A stretch of DNA of 64,000 nt from contig NZ_JAMKYL010000001.1 in the NCBI RefSeq assembly GCF_027158465.1, positions 1 to 64,000 on the forward strand, written 5' to 3'. The stretch comes from Oxalobacter paeniformigenes (lineage in GTDB: Bacteria > Pseudomonadota > Gammaproteobacteria > Burkholderiales > Burkholderiaceae_D). Numbering within the stretch: the first letter of the stretch is position 1; each line of letters begins with the position of its first letter. Shown piece after piece: positions 8,690 to 16,131 of the stretch. The translations under genes were made by a program, and so were the position numbers. The notes below the pieces were generated by a model. The model was not told where the DNA came from, did not search any database, and saw only the letters and a program-made list of their open reading frames with translations.

Positions 8690-9799
8690 TTATTCAACGG
8701 ATTTGAAGCGGGGGTCGTCCGAGTCGATGGAATCGATATGGCGCGCTTCCTGGACAAGGGCGGTTTTCGCAGCCAGTTCGTCCATGCGGCGTTGCTGTTC
8801 GAAATGTCGGTAAATGGCTTCCATCAATTCATGACAGCCGGTTTTAGTATAAGCCGAAATTTCGAAAACGGGACCATCCCATTGCAGACGAGATACCAGA
8901 TCGCGAACCTTTTCCGCACGTTCGTTTTCCGGAACCAGATCCAGCTTGTTCAAAACCAGCCATCTCGGTTTTCTGGCCAGTTCGGGATCGTATTTTTCCA
9001 GTTCCGCGATCAGCGCGCGCGCTTGCGCGACCGGATCTGCGGTTTCGTCAAAAGGCGACAGATCGATCAGGTGCAGCAACAACCGTGTGCGTTGCAAGTG
9101 TCTCAGGAACTGGTGCCCAAGACCGGCACCTTCGGCAGCGCCTTCGATCAGCCCCGGAATATCGGCGATAACGAAGCTTTTTTCATGACCGATACGGACG
9201 ACGCCGAGATTGGGTTGCAATGTGGTGAAGGGATAATCGGCGATTTTCGGACGTGCGTTGGAAACGGCCGAAATCAGGGTCGATTTACCGGCATTTGGCA
9301 TGCCAAGAAGACCGACGTCGGCCAGCACCTTCAGTTCAAGCTGAAGTTCAAGTCGTTCGCCCGGTTTTCCGTCTGTCTTTTGTCGTGGTGCGCGGTTCGT
9401 CGAACTTTTGAAATGGATATTGCCCCATCCACCTTCGCCGCCACGTGCCAGAAGCTGTTTTTGTCCGTGTTCGACAAGGTCTGCGATAACTTGTCCGGTT
9501 TCACGGTCGGTGATGATCGTGCCGACAGGCATGCGCAGGACGATATCGTCAGCGCCTTTGCCGTAACAGTCCGAACCACGACCGTTTTCGCCGTTTTTTG
9601 CGCGGAACATTTTGGTGTAGTGATAGTCGATCAGGGTGTTGACGTTATTGTCGGCAATCGCCCAGATGCTGCCTCCCTTGCCGCCGTCACCACCGTCCGG
9701 ACCACCGAACGGTCTGAATTTCTCGCGATTGAACGAAGCAACACCGTTGCCTCCGTTTCCGGCGATTACCTCGATTTTTGCTTCGTCAATGAATTTCAT
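8690..9799 (-). CDS. obg: Obg family GTPase
   Basis: This ribosome-associated GTPase (ObgE/CgtA) acts in 50S assembly and stress signalling. The 369 aa begin with the glycine-rich Obg fold (FIDEAKIEVIAGNGGNG, residues 2-18, up to about 158). The G domain follows with GMPNAGKST, DIPGLIEGA and NKLDLV. There is a short C-terminal acidic/charged tail. It lies downstream of rpmA but separated from it by a terminator-like hairpin. Confidence 0.97.
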   Translation of the reverse strand: MKFIDEAKIEVIAGNGGNGVASFNREKFRPFGGPDGGDGGKGGSIWAIADNNVNTLIDYHYTKMFRAKNGENGRGSDCYGKGADDIVLRMPVGTIITDRETGQVIADLVEHGQKQLLARGGEGGWGNIHFKSSTNRAPRQKTDGKPGERLELQLELKVLADVGLLGMPNAGKSTLISAVSNARPKIADYPFTTLQPNLGVVRIGHEKSFVIADIPGLIEGAAEGAGLGHQFLRHLQRTRLLLHLIDLSPFDETADPVAQARALIAELEKYDPELARKPRWLVLNKLDLVPENERAEKVRDLVSRLQWDGPVFEISAYTKTGCHELMEAIYRHFEQQRRMDELAAKTALVQEARHIDSIDSDDPRFKSVE

Positions 9800-9820
9800 G
9801 AACGTATCCGGTCAATATGA

Positions 9821-9846
9821 AAAGGCTCTGCCAGCGGCAGAGCCTT
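9821..9846 (-). terminator. terminator between rpmA and obg
   Basis: AAGGCTCTGCC / GGCAGAGCCTT form an 11-bp stem with a 3-nt loop, followed on the minus strand by TTTTC. It lies between the rpmA stop and the obg start and would reduce read-through from the ribosomal genes. Confidence 0.7.
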
Positions 9847-9892
9847 CTCCTGATTTGAAAAGGCTCGCATAACAAGCCCGATTGCATACGGT

Positions 9893-10159
9893 TTATGCCG
9901 TGGTGGCAGGAACGACCGTTGCAAAATGTTTTTTCGCTTCGCCTTTGACGACGAATTTGACGGTGCCGTCGACCAGTGCGAACAGGGTATGATCCTTGCC
10001 CATACCGACGTTTTCACCAGGGTGAATGGTCGTACCGCGCTGACGCATGATGATGCTGCCGGCATTGATGGCTTGTCCGCCGTAAACTTTCACGCCCAGC
10101 CGTTTCGATTCCGATTCACGACCGTTACGGGTGGTACCGCCGCCTTTTTTGTGTGCCAT
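9893..10159 (-). CDS. rpmA: 50S ribosomal protein L27
   Basis: An 88-aa ribosomal protein near the peptidyl-transferase centre. It begins MAHKKGGGTTRNGRES, so no N-terminal propeptide is present, unlike the cleaved form of Firmicutes. GGAG lies 8 bp before the ATG. It follows rplU in the same direction after a gap of about 60 bp. Confidence 0.98.
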   Translation of the reverse strand: MAHKKGGGTTRNGRESESKRLGVKVYGGQAINAGSIIMRQRGTTIHPGENVGMGKDHTLFALVDGTVKFVVKGEAKKHFATVVPATTA

Positions 10160-10222
10160 GTTAATACTCCAGAATGATTTGCCTTAAGACACGATTTTTT
10201 ACGAACCTTGCCTGCAGGTGCT

Positions 10223-10534
10223 TTAAGCGTTGATCGAAACGATTTGCAGTTCAGTATAGTTCTGACGATGTCCCTGACGTTTCTGATAATGTTTACGCCG
10301 GCGCATCTTGAAAATCTTGACCTTTTTATGACGGCCCTGCGCCACAACCGTTGCCTGAACCTGAGCACCTTCGACCAGTGGGGTACCGAAACGAATGGAC
10401 TCGCCTTCGCCTACGGCCAGAACCTGGTCAAGAGTGATTTCGGATCCAATGTCAGCCGGTATCTGTTCTACTTTATATTTTTTGCCTGCGACAACCTTGT
10501 ACTGCTTGCCGCCGGTTTTTATGACCGCGTACAT
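10223..10534 (-). CDS. rplU: 50S ribosomal protein L21
   Basis: A 103-aa large-subunit protein that binds 23S rRNA. The start is the ATG giving MYAVIKTGGKQYKV, exact for the family; an upstream in-frame codon at 10600 would add 22 unrelated residues. The C-terminal part contains the basic KKVKIFKMRRRKHYQKRQGHR segment. It is the first gene of the rplU-rpmA cluster, divergent from murJ. Confidence 0.98.
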   Translation of the reverse strand: MYAVIKTGGKQYKVVAGKKYKVEQIPADIGSEITLDQVLAVGEGESIRFGTPLVEGAQVQATVVAQGRHKKVKIFKMRRRKHYQKRQGHRQNYTELQIVSINA

Positions 10535-10705
10535 GGAAACTCCATCGAAAATTGAGTGTTGATAAAACCTGCATGAGCAGGGAAAACTGGAAAACGTCAA
10601 ATTATACAGTGGGTTGCCCGCTGCGTCAAAGACTTGTCGCGTTTTTTGTGACGGACTGTTTCATCCCTGTCATCGTGCAACGTCATATTGTGCCGGGATG
10701 GGCGC

Positions 10706-10711
10706 TATAAT
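10706..10711 (+). promoter_or_regulatory. candidate -10 element of murJ
   Basis: TATAAT matches the -10 consensus exactly and ends 8 bp before the murJ ATG, which would give an almost leaderless mRNA. The -35 region is poor (TCATAT at 17-bp spacing). Confidence 0.4.
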
Positions 10712-10719
10712 GCCGCACC

Positions 10720-12270
10720 ATGAATCTGCTAAAGACACTGCTGACCATCTCAGGCATGACCATGCTTTCTCGTATCACAGGGCTGGTACGCGAATTGCTG
10801 ATCGCGCGGGCGTTTGGCGCATCCGGTTTTACCGATGCCTTTTTCGTCGCGTTCCGCATTCCCAATCTGTTGAGAAGATTGTTCGCTGAGGGTGCCTTCT
10901 CGCAGGCTTTCGTTCCCATTCTTGCAGAATACGTCAACCAGAAAGGCGAAAAACCGGCGCGTGAACTGGTGGACAAGGTGGCGACAGCGCTGGTGTGGAT
11001 ACTCGTTTTGGTCTGCGTTGCCGGAATCGTCGCCGCTCCCGTCGTGGTATATCTGATCGCTACCGGATTCGGGAACAACAGGGATGTTTTCGATTTGTCC
11101 GTACTGATGACCCGGATCATGTTCCCCTACATCCTGTTCATGTCGCTGGTTGCGCTGGCAGGCGGGGTACTCAATACCTGGCGTGAATTCCGTGTCCCGG
11201 CCTTTACGCCGGTACTGCTCAATGTATCGTTTATCGTCGCTTCGCTTTTTGTCGCTCCCTGTCTGGAACAGCCGGTGCTGGCGCTGGCGTTTGCCGTGTT
11301 TGTCGGCGGTCTGTTGCAACTGGGTATCCAGATACCGGCGCTTGTCAAAATCGGCATGTTGCCACGTATCTCCATCCATGTCGTTCGTGCTTTTCAGGAT
11401 GCCGGCGTACGGCGGATTATCCGGCAGATGATTCCGGCGATATTCGCCGTATCGGTGGCACAGATCAGCCTGATGATCAATACCAATATCGCATCGCGGC
11501 TGGCGCATGGCAGCGTCTCGTGGATATCTTACGCGGACCGGTTGATGGAATTTCCCAATGCCTTGCTTGGTGTTGCGTTGGGGACGATTCTGTTGCCCAG
11601 CTTGTCCAGGGCCAACGCCAATAATGATGAAAAGGAATATTCATCGTTGCTGGACTGGGGCTTGCGTCTCACTTTCCTGCTGGCATTGCCGGCATCGGTC
11701 ATGCTGATGACCTTGCCTGTTCCGTTTACGGCGACACTGTTTCATTACGGCAAGTTCAGTGCGCATGATGTGGTGATGACTTCCCATGCGCTGATTGCCT
11801 ATGGCGTGGGGCTGATCGGGTTGATCGTGGTGCGCATTCTGGCGCCCGGATTTTATGCCAAGCAAGATATCAGGACGCCGGTCAAGATCGCGGTGCTGGT
11901 GCTGGTGCTGACACAGCTCATGAATCTGGTTTTCGTTCCCATCTATGACCATGCAGGTTTGGCCTTGTCCATCGGGATCGGCGCGTGCGGCAATGCGGCC
12001 ATTCTGTATGTCATGTTGCGTCGCCGCGGGATATATCGGCCGCAGGCCGGCTGGCGGATGTTTTTCCTGAAAGTCGGTGTGGCACTTGTCTTGCTTGCCA
12101 TTGCCTCGATGTGGGTCGCCAGCTGTTTCGACTGGATCGGTATGCAGGCACATCCGCTGTTGCGGGTGGGAGCCATGGCGCTGGTCATGATCGTATGCGG
12201 CATCGTGTATTTCGGCACGTTGTTCGCACTGGGTTTCCGGTTGCGGGACTTCAGACGTATTGCGTCATAA
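10720..12270 (+). CDS. murJ: lipid II flippase MurJ (MviN)
   Basis: This integral membrane protein moves lipid II across the inner membrane for peptidoglycan synthesis. The 516 aa give about 14 hydrophobic helices. The N terminus MNLLKTLLTISGMTMLSRITGLVRE and the FVAFRIPNLLRRLFAEGAF region with conserved arginines are typical of MurJ. The start matches the E. coli protein (MNLLK...). The gene is convergent with uup, with only 12 bp between the stops and no evident terminator. Confidence 0.96.
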   Translation: MNLLKTLLTISGMTMLSRITGLVRELLIARAFGASGFTDAFFVAFRIPNLLRRLFAEGAFSQAFVPILAEYVNQKGEKPARELVDKVATALVWILVLVCVAGIVAAPVVVYLIATGFGNNRDVFDLSVLMTRIMFPYILFMSLVALAGGVLNTWREFRVPAFTPVLLNVSFIVASLFVAPCLEQPVLALAFAVFVGGLLQLGIQIPALVKIGMLPRISIHVVRAFQDAGVRRIIRQMIPAIFAVSVAQISLMINTNIASRLAHGSVSWISYADRLMEFPNALLGVALGTILLPSLSRANANNDEKEYSSLLDWGLRLTFLLALPASVMLMTLPVPFTATLFHYGKFSAHDVVMTSHALIAYGVGLIGLIVVRILAPGFYAKQDIRTPVKIAVLVLVLTQLMNLVFVPIYDHAGLALSIGIGACGNAAILYVMLRRRGIYRPQAGWRMFFLKVGVALVLLAIASMWVASCFDWIGMQAHPLLRVGAMALVMIVCGIVYFGTLFALGFRLRDFRRIAS

Positions 12271-12282
12271 GCCGTTCGGCCA

Positions 12283-14190
12283 TCATTCTTTCGTTTTTGA
12301 TTCCAGTTCATCCCATCGGGTAATGCAGTTCATCAGTTCTTCCTCGATTTCGACAAAACGCTGGTTCAGACGAATACCTTCTGTGGAATCGCCCTTGTAC
12401 AGGTTCGGGTCGTTCAGACGTGATGAAATCTGTGCCTGTTCGCTTTCCAGTGCGGCGATTCTGGATGGCAGCTCATCCAGTTCGCGTTGTTCCTTGTAAC
12501 TCAGTTTCTTGCGCCGTGGCGTTCCGGCAGATTCCTTGCGTTGGGAAGGTGCCGCATCACGGGACACCTTTTTTTCGTTGACCGTTTCCTGTGGTGCGGG
12601 ACGGGTGCGTTCCCAGTCGCTGTAACCACCGATATATTCACGCCACAAACCGTTCCCCTCGGCTGCGATCACCTGTGTGACGACATTGTCCAGAAAGGCA
12701 CGGTCATGGCTGACCAGAAAGACAGTGCCATCGTAATCCTGAAGCAGTTCTTCAAGCAGTTCCAGCGTTTCGATATCCAGATCGTTGGTCGGTTCGTCCA
12801 GTACCAGTACATTGGCGGGGCGCGCGAAAAGACGTGCCAGCAGAAGTCGGTTTCTTTCGCCGCCCGACAGAGATTTGACAGGGGAGCGGGCGCGTTCCGG
12901 AGTGAACAGGAAATCGGAGAGATAACTCATGACATGTTTTTTCTGGCCTCCGATTTCCACCCACTCGCTGCCCGGCGAGATGGTATCCGCCAGGCTGGCG
13001 TTGTCGTCGAGTTGTGCGCGCATCTGGTCGAAATAAGCAATTTGCAATCGTGTCCCCAGGCGGATATTGCCGCTGTCCGGTGCCAGTTCGCCCAAAATGA
13101 GTTTCAGCATGGTCGTCTTGCCCGCGCCGTTCGGGCCGATCAGGCCGATCTTGTCTCCACGCAGGATGATATCCGAAAAAGAACGGATGACTGTCTTGTC
13201 GCCGAAAGACTTGGAAACATCCGTCAATTCCGCGACCAGTTTCCCGGAACGTTCTCCGGATGAAACGTCCATGCGAACCAGTCCCTGCCGTTCCCGTCTC
13301 GCGGCACGGGTGGCACGGAGTGCCTCAAGCCGTCTGACACGGCCTTCGTTTCGGGTGCGTCGTGCCTCGATGCCTTTCCGTATCCAGACTTCTTCCTGTG
13401 CCAGAAACTTGTCGAATTTCGCGTTTTCGACGGCTTCGTTGGCCAGCTGTTCGTTTTTGGCAGTGCGGTATGCGCTGAAATTGCCCGGGAAAGAGAGCAG
13501 CCGGCCGCGGTCGAGTTCGACGATACGGGTGGCGATATGATCCAGAAAACGCCGGTCATGCGTGATAAATACGATGCTTCCGCGAAATTCTTTCAGAATG
13601 TTTTCCAGCCAGATGATCGATTCGAAGTCCAGATGGTTGGTCGGCTCGTCCAGCATCAGGACGTCCGGCGCACTGATCAGCCCGTGTGCCAGCGCGACCC
13701 GTTTGTAAAGACCGCCCGACAAGGTGCCGATGCGCGCGTCTTTTTCCAGCGACAGACGTTCCAGCAAGGTTTCGACACGATTGTTGAGGTTCCATGCGTC
13801 GGCGCTGTCCAGACGCATTTGCAATTCATTGAGACGTTCGAGCAGCTGGCTGTCGTTTTTGTGACCGAGTTCTGCGGTCAGCTGTTCATACTCGTTCAGC
13901 CATGCCTGTATATCGTGCAGACCTGAAGCGACCGCCTCATAAACCGTCTGTTCTGCAGGAAAGACAGGCTCCTGTTCGACATAGGCGATTTTCAGGTTTT
14001 GCTGTACGGTCACCAGGCCGTCGTCGAGTTTCGCCTTACCGGCCAGTACCTGCAACAGCGATGATTTGCCGGTGCCGTTGCGACCGATCAGACCGACTTT
14101 TTCACCAGCTTCAAGTGAAAATTCGGCGTGATCGAGCATGGGGAAATGGCCGAAGGCCAGCTGCGCGTCAACAAGGGTAATGATTGCCAT
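12283..14190 (-). CDS. uup: ABC-F ATPase Uup
   Basis: A cytoplasmic ABC-F protein of 635 aa, the length of E. coli Uup, linked in the family to ribosome function and transposon precise excision. There are two ATPase modules: Walker A GRNGTGKSS and GPNGAGKTT, signatures LSGGLYKRVAL and LSGGERNRLLL, Walker B LMLDEPTNHLD and LVLDEPTNDLD. A charged linker lies between them. The C terminus is a coiled-coil domain (about residues 555-635) rich in Glu/Leu/Arg. The frame is open for 88 more codons upstream, but MAIITLVDAQL is the family start and the upstream part covers the tRNA-Arg region. Confidence 0.94.
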   Translation of the reverse strand: MAIITLVDAQLAFGHFPMLDHAEFSLEAGEKVGLIGRNGTGKSSLLQVLAGKAKLDDGLVTVQQNLKIAYVEQEPVFPAEQTVYEAVASGLHDIQAWLNEYEQLTAELGHKNDSQLLERLNELQMRLDSADAWNLNNRVETLLERLSLEKDARIGTLSGGLYKRVALAHGLISAPDVLMLDEPTNHLDFESIIWLENILKEFRGSIVFITHDRRFLDHIATRIVELDRGRLLSFPGNFSAYRTAKNEQLANEAVENAKFDKFLAQEEVWIRKGIEARRTRNEGRVRRLEALRATRAARRERQGLVRMDVSSGERSGKLVAELTDVSKSFGDKTVIRSFSDIILRGDKIGLIGPNGAGKTTMLKLILGELAPDSGNIRLGTRLQIAYFDQMRAQLDDNASLADTISPGSEWVEIGGQKKHVMSYLSDFLFTPERARSPVKSLSGGERNRLLLARLFARPANVLVLDEPTNDLDIETLELLEELLQDYDGTVFLVSHDRAFLDNVVTQVIAAEGNGLWREYIGGYSDWERTRPAPQETVNEKKVSRDAAPSQRKESAGTPRRKKLSYKEQRELDELPSRIAALESEQAQISSRLNDPNLYKGDSTEGIRLNQRFVEIEEELMNCITRWDELESKTKE

Positions 14191-14323
14191 AATGAACCGA
14201 AAACGAAATACATTGCCAACAGGGCATCTATTGTAACGGCAAGTCCGGATGGATGCGTCATCTGCACTCGTACAGAAAGCTGGGATGCTGTACAATGGCG
14301 TCGCCCGACTCATCGCGGTGCGT

Positions 14324-14398
14324 CTCGCCGTAGCACAATGGATAGTGCACATGCCTCCTAAGCGTGGGATACAGGTTCGATCCCTGTCGGCGGGACCA
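14324..14398 (+). tRNA. tRNA-Arg(CCU)
   Basis: A cloverleaf can be drawn: acceptor CTCGCCG/CGGCGGG, D stem GCAC/GTGC, anticodon arm CATGC-CTCCTAA-GCGTG, T arm ACAGG-TTCGATC-CCTGT, and encoded CCA. The anticodon is CCU. A short GC hairpin followed by TTTTT (about 14406-14434) may end the transcript. Confidence 0.93.
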
Positions 14399-14479
14399 TA
14401 TTTTCCCGCGGCTTTTCTGCGGCACAGTTTTTCGGAGCGGTGTCCCGGCTTCATGTCATTGCCATGAAAGGCCTGTGGA

Positions 14480-15589
14480 CTATTTCAATATCTCGTCTAT
14501 CGTCAGGGATGCGGCACGCGTACGATCGTCCGGCGACATGATTTTCTTCAGCTCGTTTTCCAGTCGTGCAGCGCTTTTGATATTCAGGGCGGCATGATGG
14601 GCCAGCGTGTAGGCATACGCATAGTTTTTGTCGGTTCCCTGACCTTTGGCGTACATCAGTCCCAGATTGGCGATGGCTTCCGGAATTCTCTTGCGGGCGG
14701 CCTGGTTAAACAGATCGAAGGCTTGACGGTCATTACGCGAAATGCCGTCACCGCGCATGTACATGATGCCAAGGGCATTTTGTGCCAGTGCGTTACCTTG
14801 TGTTGCGGCTTTGCGATACCAGAATGCAGCTTCTTTCTTGCTTTGCGGGATGCTTTCGCCATTGAAGTACATGTCGCCCAGACTGTATTGGGCTTCCGGT
14901 AAACCGTGTTCAGCGGCTGTCCGGAACAGCCCGAATGCTTTTTTGCTATCACGAACGACCCCTTCGCCACGTGCGTACATCATGCCCAGATTGTATTGTG
15001 CGCCCGCGTTTCCCTGTTTGGCTGCCTGCTCATACCAGTAAACGGCTTTTTTGTAATCCTGTGCGACACCTTTTCCCCAATCATACATGATGCCGAGTGC
15101 GTGCTGTGCATCCGCATTGCCTTGTTCGGCGGCCTGTCCGAATAGCTGTGCAGCACGCTGGTAATCCTGTGTGACGCCGTCACCATAACTGTACATGGCA
15201 CCCAGGGCATATTGGGCAGCGGGGTGCTTTTGCATGGCAGCCTTGCGGTACCAGTATTCCGCTTTCCCGCGATCGGGCGCGACACCTCTGCCATGGTAAT
15301 ACAGTGTACCCAGTACGTATTGGGCATCCGCAGATCCTTTTTCTGCAGCCTTTGTGGCCCAGAAGGCCGCTTTTCCATCGTTTTGCGTGACACCTTTGCC
15401 GTAATAGTATGCAATTGCCAGAGAGAGTTGTGCGCGGGTGTCGCCGTTTTTGGCAAGGACGGACAGCGTGCTGACGGGTTTGTCGAGGATGCCGGATGAC
15501 GGGAAAACAGTTTCTGCCGCCTGTACATGTGACCAGCCAAAGCAGGCGAAATATGCCACGATGATGGAAGAAAGCCCTTTTTTGAGCAT
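14480..15589 (-). CDS. secreted Sel1-repeat (TPR-like) protein
   Basis: A 369-aa protein with a signal peptide (MLKKGLSSIIVAYFACFG, cleavage after VQA, about residue 24). It then has eight Sel1-like repeats of about 36 residues, each beginning AQ..LG.MY and containing a GxGV turn. Sel1 repeats build superhelical scaffolds for protein-protein contacts; bacterial exported versions occur in envelope stress and host-interaction roles, but no partner is indicated here. AGGAGAACAGGT precedes the ATG. It is a single gene between tRNA-Arg and the oxc regulatory spacer, divergent from oxc. Confidence 0.88.
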   Translation of the reverse strand: MLKKGLSSIIVAYFACFGWSHVQAAETVFPSSGILDKPVSTLSVLAKNGDTRAQLSLAIAYYYGKGVTQNDGKAAFWATKAAEKGSADAQYVLGTLYYHGRGVAPDRGKAEYWYRKAAMQKHPAAQYALGAMYSYGDGVTQDYQRAAQLFGQAAEQGNADAQHALGIMYDWGKGVAQDYKKAVYWYEQAAKQGNAGAQYNLGMMYARGEGVVRDSKKAFGLFRTAAEHGLPEAQYSLGDMYFNGESIPQSKKEAAFWYRKAATQGNALAQNALGIMYMRGDGISRNDRQAFDLFNQAARKRIPEAIANLGLMYAKGQGTDKNYAYAYTLAHHAALNIKSAARLENELKKIMSPDDRTRAASLTIDEILK

Positions 15590-15961
15590 ACCTGTTCTCC
15601 TGCGGAAATTGTCTGAAATGAAAAAGCATACCAGTATTTTCGGAAAGATCGAATGTGCCGGTCATCTTCATGGAAAAACACGATGCATCGTACAGTACGG
15701 CAAGCGACAAAAGGAGGCGTGGATATGGTGGCTGAATGGTCTCATGTGTTTCAGCATGCCATGCGGAAAATCTTAGGCGAATTTTCTGTACGAGTCGGGA
15801 TGACGTTTGTCTGTGGGGGATGTGGAGAGTCTTCCGAACGGTTCGGCTGAGAAGTGGCGCACCGTTTGTGAAAGGGGATTTTTTGACCGTTTTTTGTGCA
15901 ATTTGTACCGGTATATCGAGGGGTGTTTTTTGAAGCTGAAAATCCGGAAAAATCATCCGAA
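15590..15961. other. intergenic spacer upstream of the oxc operator array
   Basis: About 370 bp lie between the divergent Sel1-repeat gene and the oxc operator array. Several short overlapping frames occur on both strands, but none has a ribosome binding site or a recognisable product. I see no gene here. Confidence 0.6.
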
Positions 15962-16047
15962 TTGATCTGGGTCAATAAATGAAAATTGATCTGGATCAAT
16001 GATAGCGAATTGACCTGAGTCAGTCAGGGCAAATTGACCTAGGTCAA
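15962..16047 (+). promoter_or_regulatory. four-copy FNR-type operator array upstream of oxc
   Basis: Four 14-bp palindromes begin at 15962, 15986, 16010 and 16034, exactly 24 bp apart: TTGATCTGGGTCAA, TTGATCTGGATCAA, TTGACCTGAGTCAG and TTGACCTAGGTCAA. The second is a perfect match to the Crp/FNR-family consensus TTGAT-N4-ATCAA; the fourth is a fully symmetric palindrome. Spacers of 10 bp have unrelated sequence, so the conservation is confined to the sites. Binding by an FNR/ANR-like regulator is inferred from consensus only; no regulator of this family is encoded in the window. Confidence 0.85.
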
Positions 16048-16070
16048 CGGTCTTTTCAGGGGGAATGCGG

Positions 16071-16076
16071 CATACT
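16071..16076 (+). promoter_or_regulatory. candidate -10 element of the oxc promoter
   Basis: CATACT resembles the sigma-70 -10 hexamer. A start site near 16082 would put the centre of the fourth operator (16040.5) at about -41.5, the geometry of class II FNR-activated promoters. No good -35 hexamer exists, as expected for an activated promoter. The leader would be about 50 nt. Confidence 0.5.
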
Positions 16077-16131
16077 CGGGAATGACGTTGAACAACGTTT
16101 ATCAAAACCAACCGAAAGAAAGGTATTACTC

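Noticed and set aside
8651..9820. 389-codon frame antisense to obg
   Set aside because: Shadow of the conserved GTPase gene.
14249..14467. 72-codon frame across tRNA-Arg(CCU)
   Set aside because: It covers the tRNA completely and has no protein-family resemblance; the tRNA is certain.
14480..15589. DNA tandem repeat array
   Set aside because: The periodicity is that of Sel1 protein repeats in a coding gene; the repeats are diverged at DNA level and there is no CRISPR-like spacer structure.
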